64,000 nt of DNA from an uncultured Bacilli bacterium. GTDB taxonomy: Bacteria; Bacillota_I; Bacilli_A; RF39; UBA660. Below the pieces are notes generated by a model, which was not told the DNA's origin, did not search any database, and saw only the letters and a list, made by a program, of their open reading frames with translations. The stretch covers positions 27,365 through 91,364 of the forward strand of contig CAKPSB010000006.1 of NCBI GenBank assembly GCA_934183155.1, written 5' to 3'. Below are positions 7,212 through 15,333 of this stretch, piece after piece (the stretch's first letter is position 1; the number at the start of each line of letters is the position of its first letter). The translations under genes were made by a program, and so were the position numbers.

Positions 7212-7243
7212 TTATATATAAAAAATGCCCTTATGGCATTTTA
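7212..7243 (-). terminator. Terminator of ychF
   Basis: AAAATGCC pairs with GGCATTTT (7222-7229 with 7235-7242). A leftward T run follows. The right arm overlaps the ychF stop codon. Confidence 0.85.
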
Positions 7244-8338
7244 TACATTAAATCGGAAGTGACATATATCACCATCTTGCATGATGTAGTCTTTTCCTTC
7301 TAATCTTAATTTCCCAGCTTCTTTTACTTTTGTCTCACTACCAAGTTGTTTTAAATCGGTAAAGCTCATTACTTCGGCTTTGATAAATCCTTTTTCAAAA
7401 TCTGTGTGGATTATTCCAGCACATTGAGGTGCTTTCATTCCTTGTTTAAATGTCCATGCTCTTACTTCATCTGATCCTGCAGTTAAGTAAGTTGATAGTC
7501 CTAGTAGTTTATATGAGCTTTTAATTAATTTATCTAGGCCGCTTTCTTTAATGCCTAAATCTTTTAGAAATTCTTTTTTGTCATTTTCTTCTAATTCACT
7601 TAATTCGGCTTCTATTTTAGCACATATTACAACTACTTCAGCATTTTCTTTATTAGCATATTCTCTTAACCCTTTAACATATTCATTTTCACTATTTATT
7701 TCATCATCAGAAACATTGGCAACATAAATTATTGGCTTTAATGTTAATAGATTAAATGGTTTTAAAATTTTCATTTCTTCCTCGGTTAAATTCAAATTAC
7801 GGGGATTGATATTTTTTTCTAAATTTTCTTTTAACTTTTCTAACAAGTTAGCTTCTTTTAAAGCTTCTTTGTCATTTGCAAGTTTTGCTTTTTTTCCCAT
7901 TTTTCCTAATCTATTTTCTATTACTTCTAGGTCAGCAAGTTCTAATTCGACATTAATTATTTCCACATCTTTAATTGGATCAACTTTGCCAGACACATGT
8001 GTTATATTGCTATCTTCAAAGCATCTTACTACCTCACAGATAGCATCTACTTCTCTAATATGCGAAAGAAATTTGTTACCTAATCCTTCTCCTTTAGAAG
8101 CACCAGCTACTAAACCAGCAATGTCTGTAAACTCAAAGGTTGCTGGTAAAGTTTTTTTTGGTTTATACATTTTTTCTAAAAATTCTACTCTTTCGTCTGG
8201 AACAACAACCATACCAACATTTGGTTCTATTGTGGCAAATGGATAGTTTGCCGCTAGTATATTTTGTTTTGTTATTGCGTTAAATAGGGTTGATTTTCCT
8301 ACATTTGGCAGACCCACTATTCCTGCTGTTAAACTCAT
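7241..8338 (-). CDS. ychF: Ribosome-associated ATPase/GTPase YchF (OLA1 family)
   Basis: An Obg-related P-loop protein of about 365 residues that binds ATP and associates with ribosomes; it is linked to stress responses. The P-loop GLPNVGKS is at residues 9-16, the Obg-type G3 region DIAGLVAGASKGEGLGNKFLS follows, and the C-terminal TGS-like domain carries the family end KDYIMQDGDICHFRFNV. I chose the ATG at 8336-8338 because GGTGATG lies at normal spacing; an in-frame ATG two codons earlier is possible. In Bacillus this gene also sits next to rpsF and the parAB region. Confidence 0.95.
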   Translation of the reverse strand: MSLTAGIVGLPNVGKSTLFNAITKQNILAANYPFATIEPNVGMVVVPDERVEFLEKMYKPKKTLPATFEFTDIAGLVAGASKGEGLGNKFLSHIREVDAICEVVRCFEDSNITHVSGKVDPIKDVEIINVELELADLEVIENRLGKMGKKAKLANDKEALKEANLLEKLKENLEKNINPRNLNLTEEEMKILKPFNLLTLKPIIYVANVSDDEINSENEYVKGLREYANKENAEVVVICAKIEAELSELEENDKKEFLKDLGIKESGLDKLIKSSYKLLGLSTYLTAGSDEVRAWTFKQGMKAPQCAGIIHTDFEKGFIKAEVMSFTDLKQLGSETKVKEAGKLRLEGKDYIMQDGDICHFRFNV

Positions 8339-8414
8339 TTTCATCACCAAGTGTTATTATACTATAAATTTAATTGTTTTTAAAGTTTTGCATAATAATT
8401 CTTGAGTAATTTTA

Positions 8415-8446
8415 GATAATAAAAACTCCAACTATAAAGTTGGAGC
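8415..8446 (-). terminator. Terminator of the abgT gene
   Basis: An 8-bp stem, CTCCAACT (8426-8433) with AGTTGGAG (8438-8445), is followed leftward by TTTTTATT. It overlaps the stop codon. Confidence 0.88.
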
Positions 8447-9946
8447 TGCGGCAGTTGGTCCAAGTGGAAGTCCAATTACGAACCAACCGATAACAATTAA
8501 CAGCCAGATGACCATAATCATTAAGGCAGTTGGTCTTAACAGTTTTAGCGTTCCAAATACCGTTATTTTATTACTTTCTTTATTATTATACTTTTCCAAG
8601 AATGCTAGCATTACTATGAAATAAACAAAAAATGGAGTTATACTTTTACCAACACTATCGGCAGCTTTAAAAATAAATTGGGTGAAATCTGGGGTGATAT
8701 TTGCTTTCATAAATAATGGCACTAAGATTGGTGATGCTAGTTTCCATTTTGCAATTGATTCTGGTATGAAAAATGACATTAAGATTATAACAAGGAACAT
8801 CGTTATAATGAGAGGTAATCCAGTAAATTCTAAATTACTCATAAATGATATTAACCAAGTTCCTATGACTGTTCCTAAACCTGTAAAGTTTAATATGCTT
8901 ACCATTAATGATGAGAAAAACATTAATATAAACATATATCCTAGGTTATCAAATTCTTTCGACAAGCCTACACTGAAGTCATTTGTGTTTTTTATGTTTT
9001 TTGAAATATATCCATATATTCCAGAACAAACCATCATGATAATTAAAAATACAAAGGCAAAGGCATCTTTAAAGGGAGATGTACCTCCTAAAAGTTGGGC
9101 TACATAATCTGTTTTTGTTTTATCTAGAAGTATACCTGAGCCTGGTAGGCTTGGTATTATGGTATATATGAATATTAATATTAATAAAACAAACGCTATA
9201 GAACTATAGATTAACCCTTTTTTTGAAATTGTTAGTTCATCTTCTTCTTGAATTGATTCTTTTACTTTTGGCTTTAAAACATTTTCAATGATTAAAGTGC
9301 CTGCTACCGATAAAATAAATGTTGCAGATATCATAGCATAAGAATTTGACCAAGCATTAAAAATGTAATTTTTATCAACGTCAACGGTAGCGGCAGCTTT
9401 GGTTAATATTCCCAATTGATAATCATCATAATTAAATACCAATCCGGCTCCATAGCCCATACTAACCCCAACGAAAGCTGTTAATATGCCTAGCATTGAG
9501 TTTCTTCCTAAATACTGATAAACAACGGCTGTAAGGGGAATTAGTAAGACAAAGCCATACTCACCAAAGAAAGATGATATTATGCCTAAAAATAAGGTTA
9601 AAAATGTTACTACAGATGGTTTTAGTCTTCTTAATGGAGTAAACATTGCTTTGAATAAACCACTTGCTTTACCGATTGAAATGGCCATTAATGAAACAAT
9701 TAATAACACTAATGGTTCAAATGTTTTAAATGTTGATACGGGAGAGGAAAGAATATATTTTATTCCTTCTTCTGAAAAAATGCTTTTTACAGTAACAACT
9801 GATGTTTCTAAGGAAGCATTGTTTATTTTTGTTATTTCACCTTGAACACCTAAAACAGAAAATATTGCACTTACTAGGATTACTAAAATTGTTAATATTA
9901 TTATGGTAATTACGGGTCCTAGTAAAATCTTTTTCTTTTTTTTCAT
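8432..9946 (-). CDS. AbgT family transporter
   Basis: A 504-residue membrane protein with about 12 hydrophobic segments. Family features are the Gly-rich GKASGLFKAMF region, FFGEYGFVLLIPLTA, the re-entrant-loop-like FFIPESIAKWKLASPILVPLF, and the end FVIGLPLGPTAA. AbgT proteins import p-aminobenzoyl-glutamate, and some homologues export sulfonamides using the proton gradient; the substrate here cannot be told. AAGGAGG precedes the ATG. It stands between ychF and DUF951, which are close neighbours in Bacillus, so it may be an insertion into a conserved block. Confidence 0.88.
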   Translation of the reverse strand: MKKKKKILLGPVITIIILTILVILVSAIFSVLGVQGEITKINNASLETSVVTVKSIFSEEGIKYILSSPVSTFKTFEPLVLLIVSLMAISIGKASGLFKAMFTPLRRLKPSVVTFLTLFLGIISSFFGEYGFVLLIPLTAVVYQYLGRNSMLGILTAFVGVSMGYGAGLVFNYDDYQLGILTKAAATVDVDKNYIFNAWSNSYAMISATFILSVAGTLIIENVLKPKVKESIQEEDELTISKKGLIYSSIAFVLLILIFIYTIIPSLPGSGILLDKTKTDYVAQLLGGTSPFKDAFAFVFLIIMMVCSGIYGYISKNIKNTNDFSVGLSKEFDNLGYMFILMFFSSLMVSILNFTGLGTVIGTWLISFMSNLEFTGLPLIITMFLVIILMSFFIPESIAKWKLASPILVPLFMKANITPDFTQFIFKAADSVGKSITPFFVYFIVMLAFLEKYNNKESNKITVFGTLKLLRPTALMIMVIWLLIVIGWFVIGLPLGPTAAAPTL

Positions 9947-9956
9947 AATGGCCTCC

Positions 9957-10136
9957 TTATTTTATTATTTTTTTTATTTTTTTGTTGAACTCAACCCTTG
10001 GAAGCATGATACTGTGGGAACAGCCTAGACATTTTATTTTAATATCAGCACCTAACCTTGTTATTTCCCATTCATTGTGTCCACAAGGATGGGCTTTTTT
10101 CATAACAACAATACTACCTAATTTATAATCAGACAT
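9957..10136 (-). CDS. DUF951 family protein (YyzM-like)
   Basis: A 59-residue protein of a family conserved across Bacillota. It carries GSIVVMKKAHPCGHNEWEITRLGADIKIKCLGCSH, whose CGHNEW and CLGC cysteines suggest a zinc-binding fold. The function is unknown. I start it at the ATG 10134-10136 (MSDYKLG); the longer frame adds seven residues overlapping mscS more deeply. Its position next to the mechanosensitive channel and parAB matches Bacillus gene order. Confidence 0.85.
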   Translation of the reverse strand: MSDYKLGSIVVMKKAHPCGHNEWEITRLGADIKIKCLGCSHSIMLPRVEFNKKIKKIIK

Positions 10137-10917
10137 TGTGAACATCCAATTTCTCATAAGATAATGTTAGGTTTCCTTTTTCAGCTTCCTTTTTAATTTC
10201 TCTTTGAAAAACTCTTTTAAATTCAAAGTCTTTAGTTGCATTTACTGTTGCTTCTATTCGGTATACAACATAGCTTGGCTGAAGTTCTTCAATTCCTAAT
10301 ATTTTAATAGGTTTTTTTAAATATGTAATTTGTTTGCTTACGCTTTCACAAACATTTTTTAAAGCTGTTTCTATTTTGTTTATATCATCTTCGTAAGAAA
10401 GACCCAAGTCTAAAACACATACTGATGGCATCATACTGTAGTTTATTACTTCGGTAATATTTCTATTTGAAATGGTTTTAACTTCTCCTGTATAGGCTCT
10501 TATTTTTGTTGATTTCATTCCTAGTGAAATAACTGTTCCTCTAAAGTCTCCTATTTTTATATTATCGCCTACTTTGAATTGATTTTCGGTTATAATAGCG
10601 GTTCCGCTAATAAAGTCTTTTAGTAAATCTTGCATAGCAAGTCCGGCAACGACGCCGACAACTCCAAGAGACGCTACTAACGCTTTGGTATTTACTCCCC
10701 ATATGTCTAAAATTGTTAATATGGCAACAATTATTAATATGTACTTTAAAACATTTAATGTTAGGCTAAGCATAGTCATTGCTTTTCTATTGCCTCTGGC
10801 TTTAGCTTTTTTTAAGCCTATTTTGCTAAACAATTGTTTAAATATTAGATATATTAAAACGGTTATAAAAATTACAAAAATTGTGCTTACAACTTCTTTG
10901 GTAAATATTCTTTCCAT
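10129..10917 (-). CDS. Small-conductance mechanosensitive channel (MscS family)
   Basis: A 262-residue protein with three N-terminal membrane segments. The pore-lining helix reads LVASLGVVGVVAGLAMQDLLKDFISG, followed by the beta domain FKVGDNIKIGDFRGTVISLGMKSTKIRAYTGEVKTISNR typical of MscS. These channels release solutes during hypo-osmotic shock; size and order fit the B. subtilis YkuT-type proteins. AAAGGAG precedes the ATG. It begins 4 bases after the parB stop and ends 8 bases inside DUF951, so it belongs to the parA-parB-mscS-DUF951 transcript. Confidence 0.93.
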   Translation of the reverse strand: MERIFTKEVVSTIFVIFITVLIYLIFKQLFSKIGLKKAKARGNRKAMTMLSLTLNVLKYILIIVAILTILDIWGVNTKALVASLGVVGVVAGLAMQDLLKDFISGTAIITENQFKVGDNIKIGDFRGTVISLGMKSTKIRAYTGEVKTISNRNITEVINYSMMPSVCVLDLGLSYEDDINKIETALKNVCESVSKQITYLKKPIKILGIEELQPSYVVYRIEATVNATKDFEFKRVFQREIKKEAEKGNLTLSYEKLDVHNV

Positions 10918-10921
10918 AAAT

Positions 10922-11797
10922 TTACTCCTTTATGTTTAAAATTTCCAATATACGGTTTAAATCAGCATCATTTGTGAAACTTATTTCTATTTTTTTCTCT
11001 TTTACTTTTACTTTGGTATCTAGTCTTTCTCTAAGCATATCTTGAACATAAATATATTCATTATTTTTTATTTTTCTGATTGTTTGATGTTTCTTTGTGG
11101 CATTTTCACTTTTTTCTTCAATGTCTCTTACAGTTAAACCTTTTTCAGCTATTTCGTTTGCCATTTTTATTATTTCTTCATCATCATCTAGTTTGCTTAA
11201 TGCTCTGGCATGACCCATTGTTATTTTACCTTCAATTATCATATCTTGCACTTCGCCCGGAAGTCTAAGGAGGCCAATCATATTAGTGATATGACTTCTT
11301 GATTTGCTTACTTTTTTTGCTAATTCTTCTTGCGTTAAGTTTAATTTTTCTAGTAAACTTTTATAGGCTTTAGCTTCTTCTAGGGCATTTAAGTTTTCTC
11401 TTTGTAAGTTTTCAAGTAAGGCTATTTCGGCCATTTTTTCGTCGCTTAGTTGTCTTATGATTGCCGGTATTGTTTGTTTTCCTGCTATTTTACTGGCTCT
11501 TAGTCTTCTTTCACCAGCAATTACATCGTATCCTTTTATACTTTTTTTAACTATTATTGGTTGAAATACACCATTTTCTTTGATTGATTCAGCAAGTTCA
11601 TTTAATGCTTCTTCATCAAATATTGTTCTTGGTTGATATGGATTTGGTCTTATTTCATTAATGTTTAATTCAACAACTTCTTCACCACTAGCTTCTTTGT
11701 ACATGTTTTTTTCAAAATCACTAACGTTATCTACATTTAAATTATCTAAATCAAATAATTGTTCTAGGCCTTTGCCTAGGGCTCTTCTACTTTCCAT
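10922..11797 (-). CDS. parB: Chromosome-partitioning protein ParB (Spo0J)
   Basis: A 291-residue ParB. The N-terminal CTPase region has LNINEIRPNPYQPR and GYDVIAGERRLRASKIAG. The ENLQRENLN box is followed by a helix-turn-helix domain (LTQEELAKKVSKSRSHITNMIGLLRLP) and a C-terminal dimerisation segment. ParB binds parS, loads CTP, slides as a clamp and recruits SMC; as Spo0J it also antagonises Soj. Its overlap with parA is 11 bases by the longest frame, and AGAGGTG lies about 10 bases before the ATG. Five perfect parS sites occur at 62.9-63.9 kb in this window. ParB is preferred to Noc because it follows parA. Confidence 0.96.
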   Translation of the reverse strand: MESRRALGKGLEQLFDLDNLNVDNVSDFEKNMYKEASGEEVVELNINEIRPNPYQPRTIFDEEALNELAESIKENGVFQPIIVKKSIKGYDVIAGERRLRASKIAGKQTIPAIIRQLSDEKMAEIALLENLQRENLNALEEAKAYKSLLEKLNLTQEELAKKVSKSRSHITNMIGLLRLPGEVQDMIIEGKITMGHARALSKLDDDEEIIKMANEIAEKGLTVRDIEEKSENATKKHQTIRKIKNNEYIYVQDMLRERLDTKVKVKEKKIEISFTNDADLNRILEILNIKE

Positions 11798-12572
11798 TTC
11801 TTGAAATCACCTCTTTTGCTAAATTTATATAAGCTTCTGCTCCTCTGCTTTTTGGATCATAGCTAATTATTGGTTTGCCATGTGATGGAGCTTCAGATAA
11901 CCTTACTAGTCTTGGTATTATAGTATCATACACTCTTTCTTTAAAATAACTTTTTATATCTTGAACTACCTCTAATCCTAAATTTGTTCTATTATCAAGC
12001 ATGGTTAACAATACCCCTTCTATGTCTAATGTTGGGTTTAATGTTTTTTGGGCAAGCATGATTGAATTTAATAACTGCATTATTCCTTCTAGTGCGAAGA
12101 ATTCACATTGAACAGGGATTATTACTGAATCTGCGGCTGTTAAAGCATTTGTTGTTAAAATTCCTAATGATGGTGGACAATCTATTATAATATAATCAAA
12201 TAAGTCTTTTACATATTCTAATTTGTTTTTTAATTGTCTACTTTTTGAAAATTCAGGGTCTAAACGACTTTGTTCAACGAGTTCAATATCAACACCGGCT
12301 AGACTTATCGTAGCTGGAATAATATATAAATTTTTAAATTTTGTTTTTTTGATAACTTTTTTTGCTTCGGCTTTTCCTGTTAGTAAATCATATATACTTT
12401 GTTTTATACCACCTTTGTCAATGCCTAATCCTGTTGTACTATTTCCTTGAGGATCTAAATCTATTAACAAAGTTCTTTTTCCTAGATAACCTAATGAAGC
12501 GGCCAAATTTATGCTGGAAGTTGTTTTTCCAACGCCGCCTTTTTGGTTAACAAGGGCAATTATTTTTCCCAT
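11787..12572 (-). CDS. parA: Chromosome-partitioning ATPase ParA (Soj)
   Basis: A 261-residue ParA with the deviant Walker A KGGVGKTT at residues 11-18, the DLDPQGNSTTGLG switch and the Walker B region DYIIIDCPPSLG. ParA binds DNA nonspecifically in its ATP form and drives origin segregation with ParB; in Bacillus Soj also regulates DnaA. I chose the ATG at 12570-12572 (MGKIIALVNQ) because GGTGATATA lies directly upstream; a longer frame adds six residues and lacks a site. It heads the parA-parB-mscS-DUF951 run. Confidence 0.96.
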   Translation of the reverse strand: MGKIIALVNQKGGVGKTTSSINLAASLGYLGKRTLLIDLDPQGNSTTGLGIDKGGIKQSIYDLLTGKAEAKKVIKKTKFKNLYIIPATISLAGVDIELVEQSRLDPEFSKSRQLKNKLEYVKDLFDYIIIDCPPSLGILTTNALTAADSVIIPVQCEFFALEGIMQLLNSIMLAQKTLNPTLDIEGVLLTMLDNRTNLGLEVVQDIKSYFKERVYDTIIPRLVRLSEAPSHGKPIISYDPKSRGAEAYINLAKEVISRNGK

Positions 12573-12664
12573 TATATCACCAGTTTCCATTTTTAAGCTA
12601 TATTCATTTTAACACATTAGATGAAATAAATCTATTAATTTTAATTAGAAAATAAAGAGAAGAA

Positions 12665-13000
12665 TTATTTATTTTCTTGTTTTGTTAATTTTAGCATTTC
12701 ATCATATTGTTTATATAGATATTGTACTTTGTTTTCTAAGAAGAAATAATGTCTCACATAAAATATTAAAATTACTAAAATTATGTATAAGATTATTAAG
12801 AATAATGGCGTTTTTATGGAGATTATAGTTGAAATTAATAGAAAAAGACCATAAAAAAGAGTTACCAACAAATGTATTAATCTTTCATGTTGAAAAAATT
12901 TTATTTTTATTTGATGATTTTCTAGATCTTGTTTTTCTATTTGCTTCATCTTTATTTTTTTATCTATTTCATTTATATAATTTTGTAAATATTCTCGCAT
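12665..13000 (-). CDS. Hypothetical membrane protein
   Basis: I do not recognise this 111-residue protein. A charged, probably coiled N-terminus (about 1-35, with KKIKMKQIEKQDLE) is followed by two closely spaced membrane segments (about 42-58 and 66-84) and a helical cytoplasmic tail. AAAGGAG precedes the ATG, so it is likely translated. It stands alone, 92 bases before parA on the same strand. A weak A/T hairpin (12648-12676) overlaps its end. Confidence 0.65.
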   Translation of the reverse strand: MREYLQNYINEIDKKIKMKQIEKQDLENHQIKIKFFQHERLIHLLVTLFYGLFLLISTIISIKTPLFLIILYIILVILIFYVRHYFFLENKVQYLYKQYDEMLKLTKQENK

Positions 13001-13032
13001 AATTAAGCTCCTTTATTATATTTTAGCACAGT

Positions 13033-13061
13033 TTGAATATTTTGAGTTAAAAAGTTATAAT
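13033..13061 (+). promoter_or_regulatory. Promoter of the nitroreductase gene
   Basis: TTGAAT (13033-13038) and TATAAT (13056-13061) are separated by 17 bases, 24 bases before the start codon. Confidence 0.82.
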
Positions 13062-13084
13062 GTTGGTAGAAAGGTGGAATTAAT

Positions 13085-13573
13085 ATGAATTTTTTTGATG
13101 TTGTTGGCAAAAGATTTTCTTGTCGTAATTTTTCAGATGAAAAGGTTACTGATAATGATTTATCGCGTATTTTAGATGCAGGAATGATGGCTCCTGTTGG
13201 TAGAGGAAAATATGAAGATGTTCATATTACAGTGATTCGCAATAAGAGTCTACTTGATGAAATTTCTAAATTGTCTGATAAAAGCTTATTTTATAATGCT
13301 GATATTTTAATTATTATTTCTTCTCATGATGATGGCTTTGGTTTGGGTGATCAAAACTGTGGTTGTGTAGCTGAGAATATGCTTTTAGCGGCGAGTGCTT
13401 TGGGGTTAGGTTCTATTTATTTAAATTTGGTTATTGGATTTATTAAGAATAATGAAGATATATTAAATAAATTAAATTTACCTGAAGGCTTTACTCCTGT
13501 GGTTGGAGTTGGCATTGGACATTTCAAAGAAGAGCTTATTAAAACACACAAAATAGACGTTAATTATATTTAA
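13085..13573 (+). CDS. Nitroreductase family flavoprotein
   Basis: A 162-residue FMN-dependent oxidoreductase of the nitroreductase fold. The RFSCRNFSDEKV opening (family motif RxSxRxF), LDAGMMAPVGRGKYEDVHITVI and the central DQNCGCVAENMLLAASALGLGSIYLN segment are typical. GIGHFKEE near the end matches the usual GxG close. The protein is shorter than NfsA/NfsB types and closer to small Bacillota members; the substrate is unknown. GAAAGGTGG precedes the ATG. It has its own promoter and terminator. Confidence 0.88.
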   Translation: MNFFDVVGKRFSCRNFSDEKVTDNDLSRILDAGMMAPVGRGKYEDVHITVIRNKSLLDEISKLSDKSLFYNADILIIISSHDDGFGLGDQNCGCVAENMLLAASALGLGSIYLNLVIGFIKNNEDILNKLNLPEGFTPVVGVGIGHFKEELIKTHKIDVNYI

Positions 13574-13602
13574 TATTCTTTAAATCTTGATTTTTTATAA
13601 AA

Positions 13603-13640
13603 CAAAAACGATATTAGATTTTTTCTAATATCAGTTTTTT
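13603..13640. terminator. Bidirectional terminator
   Basis: A 9-bp stem pairs GATATTAGA (13610-13618) with TCTAATATC (13624-13632). T runs follow in both directions. It serves the convergent nitroreductase gene and the 62-residue gene. Confidence 0.88.
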
Positions 13641-13828
13641 TATTTACATTTTTGATTCTTATTTGGGTGCTGTTTTTTTATAAATTTCTGTTTGGCGTCT
13701 GAATCAATTATAATTAGTTGTTTGCTTGTGTTTTGTGGATCAAATGGATTATATATATATTTTAAGTGGTTTTTTTGATGAATGTTTGAACTGGTTGTTT
13801 TTTGATTAATCTCTTCTTTTTTAAACAT
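13640..13828 (-). CDS. Small hypothetical protein with a consensus promoter
   Basis: A 62-residue, lysine- and asparagine-rich, basic, hydrophilic protein that I do not recognise. There is no signal or membrane segment; the only cysteine is near the end. It is framed by a perfect SigA-type promoter, an AGAGGAAG ribosome site 5 bases before the ATG, and a strong terminator at its 3' end. That packaging argues for a real, well-expressed gene despite the low-complexity sequence. The flavoprotein gene upstream is on the same strand. Confidence 0.6.
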   Translation of the reverse strand: MFKKEEINQKTTSSNIHQKNHLKYIYNPFDPQNTSKQLIIIDSDAKQKFIKKQHPNKNQKCK

Positions 13829-13852
13829 TTTGCTTCCTCTTTTCTTGTGCTT

Positions 13853-13881
13853 ATTATACTTAACTTTATATACCTTGTCAA
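13853..13881 (-). promoter_or_regulatory. Perfect consensus promoter of the 62-residue gene
   Basis: On the reverse strand TTGACA (13876-13881) and TATAAT (13853-13858) are exactly 17 bases apart. This is the full SigA consensus. Confidence 0.88.
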
Positions 13882-13896
13882 ATTAAAAATTTATGT

Positions 13897-15270
13897 TTAG
13901 CTATTTAATATATCTCTAGCGGCTACTAATCCAGTGGCAGCAGCAGTGACAATGTTTCCGGCTTTACCCGCACCGTCACCGATAAAGTACACATCATAAT
14001 CTTTTAATTTAAATTTATTATTTGTTTCAATTTCATTACTAAAGAATTTTATTTCTGGGCCATATAATAATGTTTCTCCATTATTTACACCTGGAATAAT
14101 TTCATTTAATTTATCTAATCCTTCAATTATATTTGTGATTATTCTATATGGTAATATTAATGCTAAATCACCAGCTACACAATCTTTTAAGGTTGGAGTT
14201 ATAAATCCTTTGTTTATTTTGTGCCACTGACTGCGCCTGCCTTGTTTTAAATCTTTCAATGTTTGGATTATTGGTTTTCCATCACCCAAAACATTTGCAA
14301 TATGGGCAATACTTTCTCCATATTCTCTTGTGTTAGTTGCTGGCTCAGTTAAGGTTATTTTTGAAATGAAAGCAAAATTGCTGTTATTTGATTTTACTTC
14401 TTTTAGAGCATGCCCATTTACACAAATATATCCATAATAATTTTCTTTGGCAACAAAACCGCCTGGATTAGTGCAGAAGGTTCTTATTTCATCACCATAA
14501 GTGTTTGTTTTTATAAATATTGTTGGGTCGTAGATAATGCTGCATAGCTTTTCCATTATTTCTTTTCTTACCTCTACTCTAACACCTATTTCAATGCTTT
14601 GTGATAGGTATGATATTTTATATTTGTCAGCTAATGTTTGAACCCATTTGGCGCCTGTTCTTCCTGGGGCGACTATTACTTTTTTGGATATATATGTTTC
14701 GTTTTTACAAATAATTTCATGTTTTGTTTTACTTATGCTGTGGATATCTATTACTTTTGTTTTATCTTTTATTTCAACACCATTGTCTTTTAAATATTTT
14801 GTAAAATCTTCTATATATTTTGGTAATTTATCACTACCTAAGTGTTTTTGCTTAATTAAAAGCATTCTCGCTCCAGTTAGTGCTACTTGACTTTTTATTT
14901 TTAACGCTTCATCGAAGTTTGAAGGATATACTTTGCTGTTCATATTAAATTTATTAAATATTTTTTCGCAATCTTCTATTAATTGATTTGCTTCTTGCTC
15001 ATTCATATATTTAAATAAATCACTTTTACCTAATTTGGGAATGAAGTTTAACTTTCCATCGGAAAATGTTCCTGCTCCTCCATATCCTGATAAGATATTG
15101 CATGGGTTACAATTTGCACATATGCCTGTTTTGGACATTGGACATTTTCTATGATTGGCAAATTTTCCTTCATCTAATAGTAATATTTTTAAATTTTTTT
15201 TACTTTCAATTAATTCATAGGCGGAAAATAAGCCTGCTGGTCCCGCTCCCACTATTATTACGTCATACAT
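13897..15270 (-). CDS. NAD(P)/FAD-dependent oxidoreductase
   Basis: A 457-residue flavoprotein of the FAD-dependent dehydrogenase group sometimes annotated as NAD-utilising dehydrogenase. The dinucleotide-binding GAGPAGLFSAYEL is at residues 8-20. A cysteine cluster (CPMSKTGICANCNPCN) follows near residue 43 and leads into GGAGTFSDGKLN. The C-terminal YFIGDGAGKAGNIVTAAATGLVAA closes the FAD site. Its physiological reaction is not known. GGTGATAAT precedes the ATG. It ends 68 bases upstream of the 62-residue gene on the same strand. Confidence 0.85.
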   Translation of the reverse strand: MYDVIIVGAGPAGLFSAYELIESKKNLKILLLDEGKFANHRKCPMSKTGICANCNPCNILSGYGGAGTFSDGKLNFIPKLGKSDLFKYMNEQEANQLIEDCEKIFNKFNMNSKVYPSNFDEALKIKSQVALTGARMLLIKQKHLGSDKLPKYIEDFTKYLKDNGVEIKDKTKVIDIHSISKTKHEIICKNETYISKKVIVAPGRTGAKWVQTLADKYKISYLSQSIEIGVRVEVRKEIMEKLCSIIYDPTIFIKTNTYGDEIRTFCTNPGGFVAKENYYGYICVNGHALKEVKSNNSNFAFISKITLTEPATNTREYGESIAHIANVLGDGKPIIQTLKDLKQGRRSQWHKINKGFITPTLKDCVAGDLALILPYRIITNIIEGLDKLNEIIPGVNNGETLLYGPEIKFFSNEIETNNKFKLKDYDVYFIGDGAGKAGNIVTAAATGLVAARDILNS

Positions 15271-15284
15271 ATTATCACCAGTTT

Positions 15285-15333
15285 AAGTATATCAAAAAAA
15301 GCAAGATTTTTTCAATTATTTATCTTGCTTTTC
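15285..15333 (-). terminator. Terminator of ftsH
   Basis: An 11-bp stem pairs AAAAGCAAGAT (15297-15307) with ATCTTGCTTTT (15322-15332). The 5' arm of the RNA hairpin is inside the last ftsH codons, and TTTTTTT follows. Confidence 0.88.

Noticed and set aside
7806..8246. A 146-residue + strand Ser/Phe-rich frame
   Set aside because: Antisense to ychF; no ribosome site, and ychF is clearly the real gene.
8682..9107. A 141-residue + strand frame
   Set aside because: Antisense to the AbgT transporter, whose family match covers the whole region.
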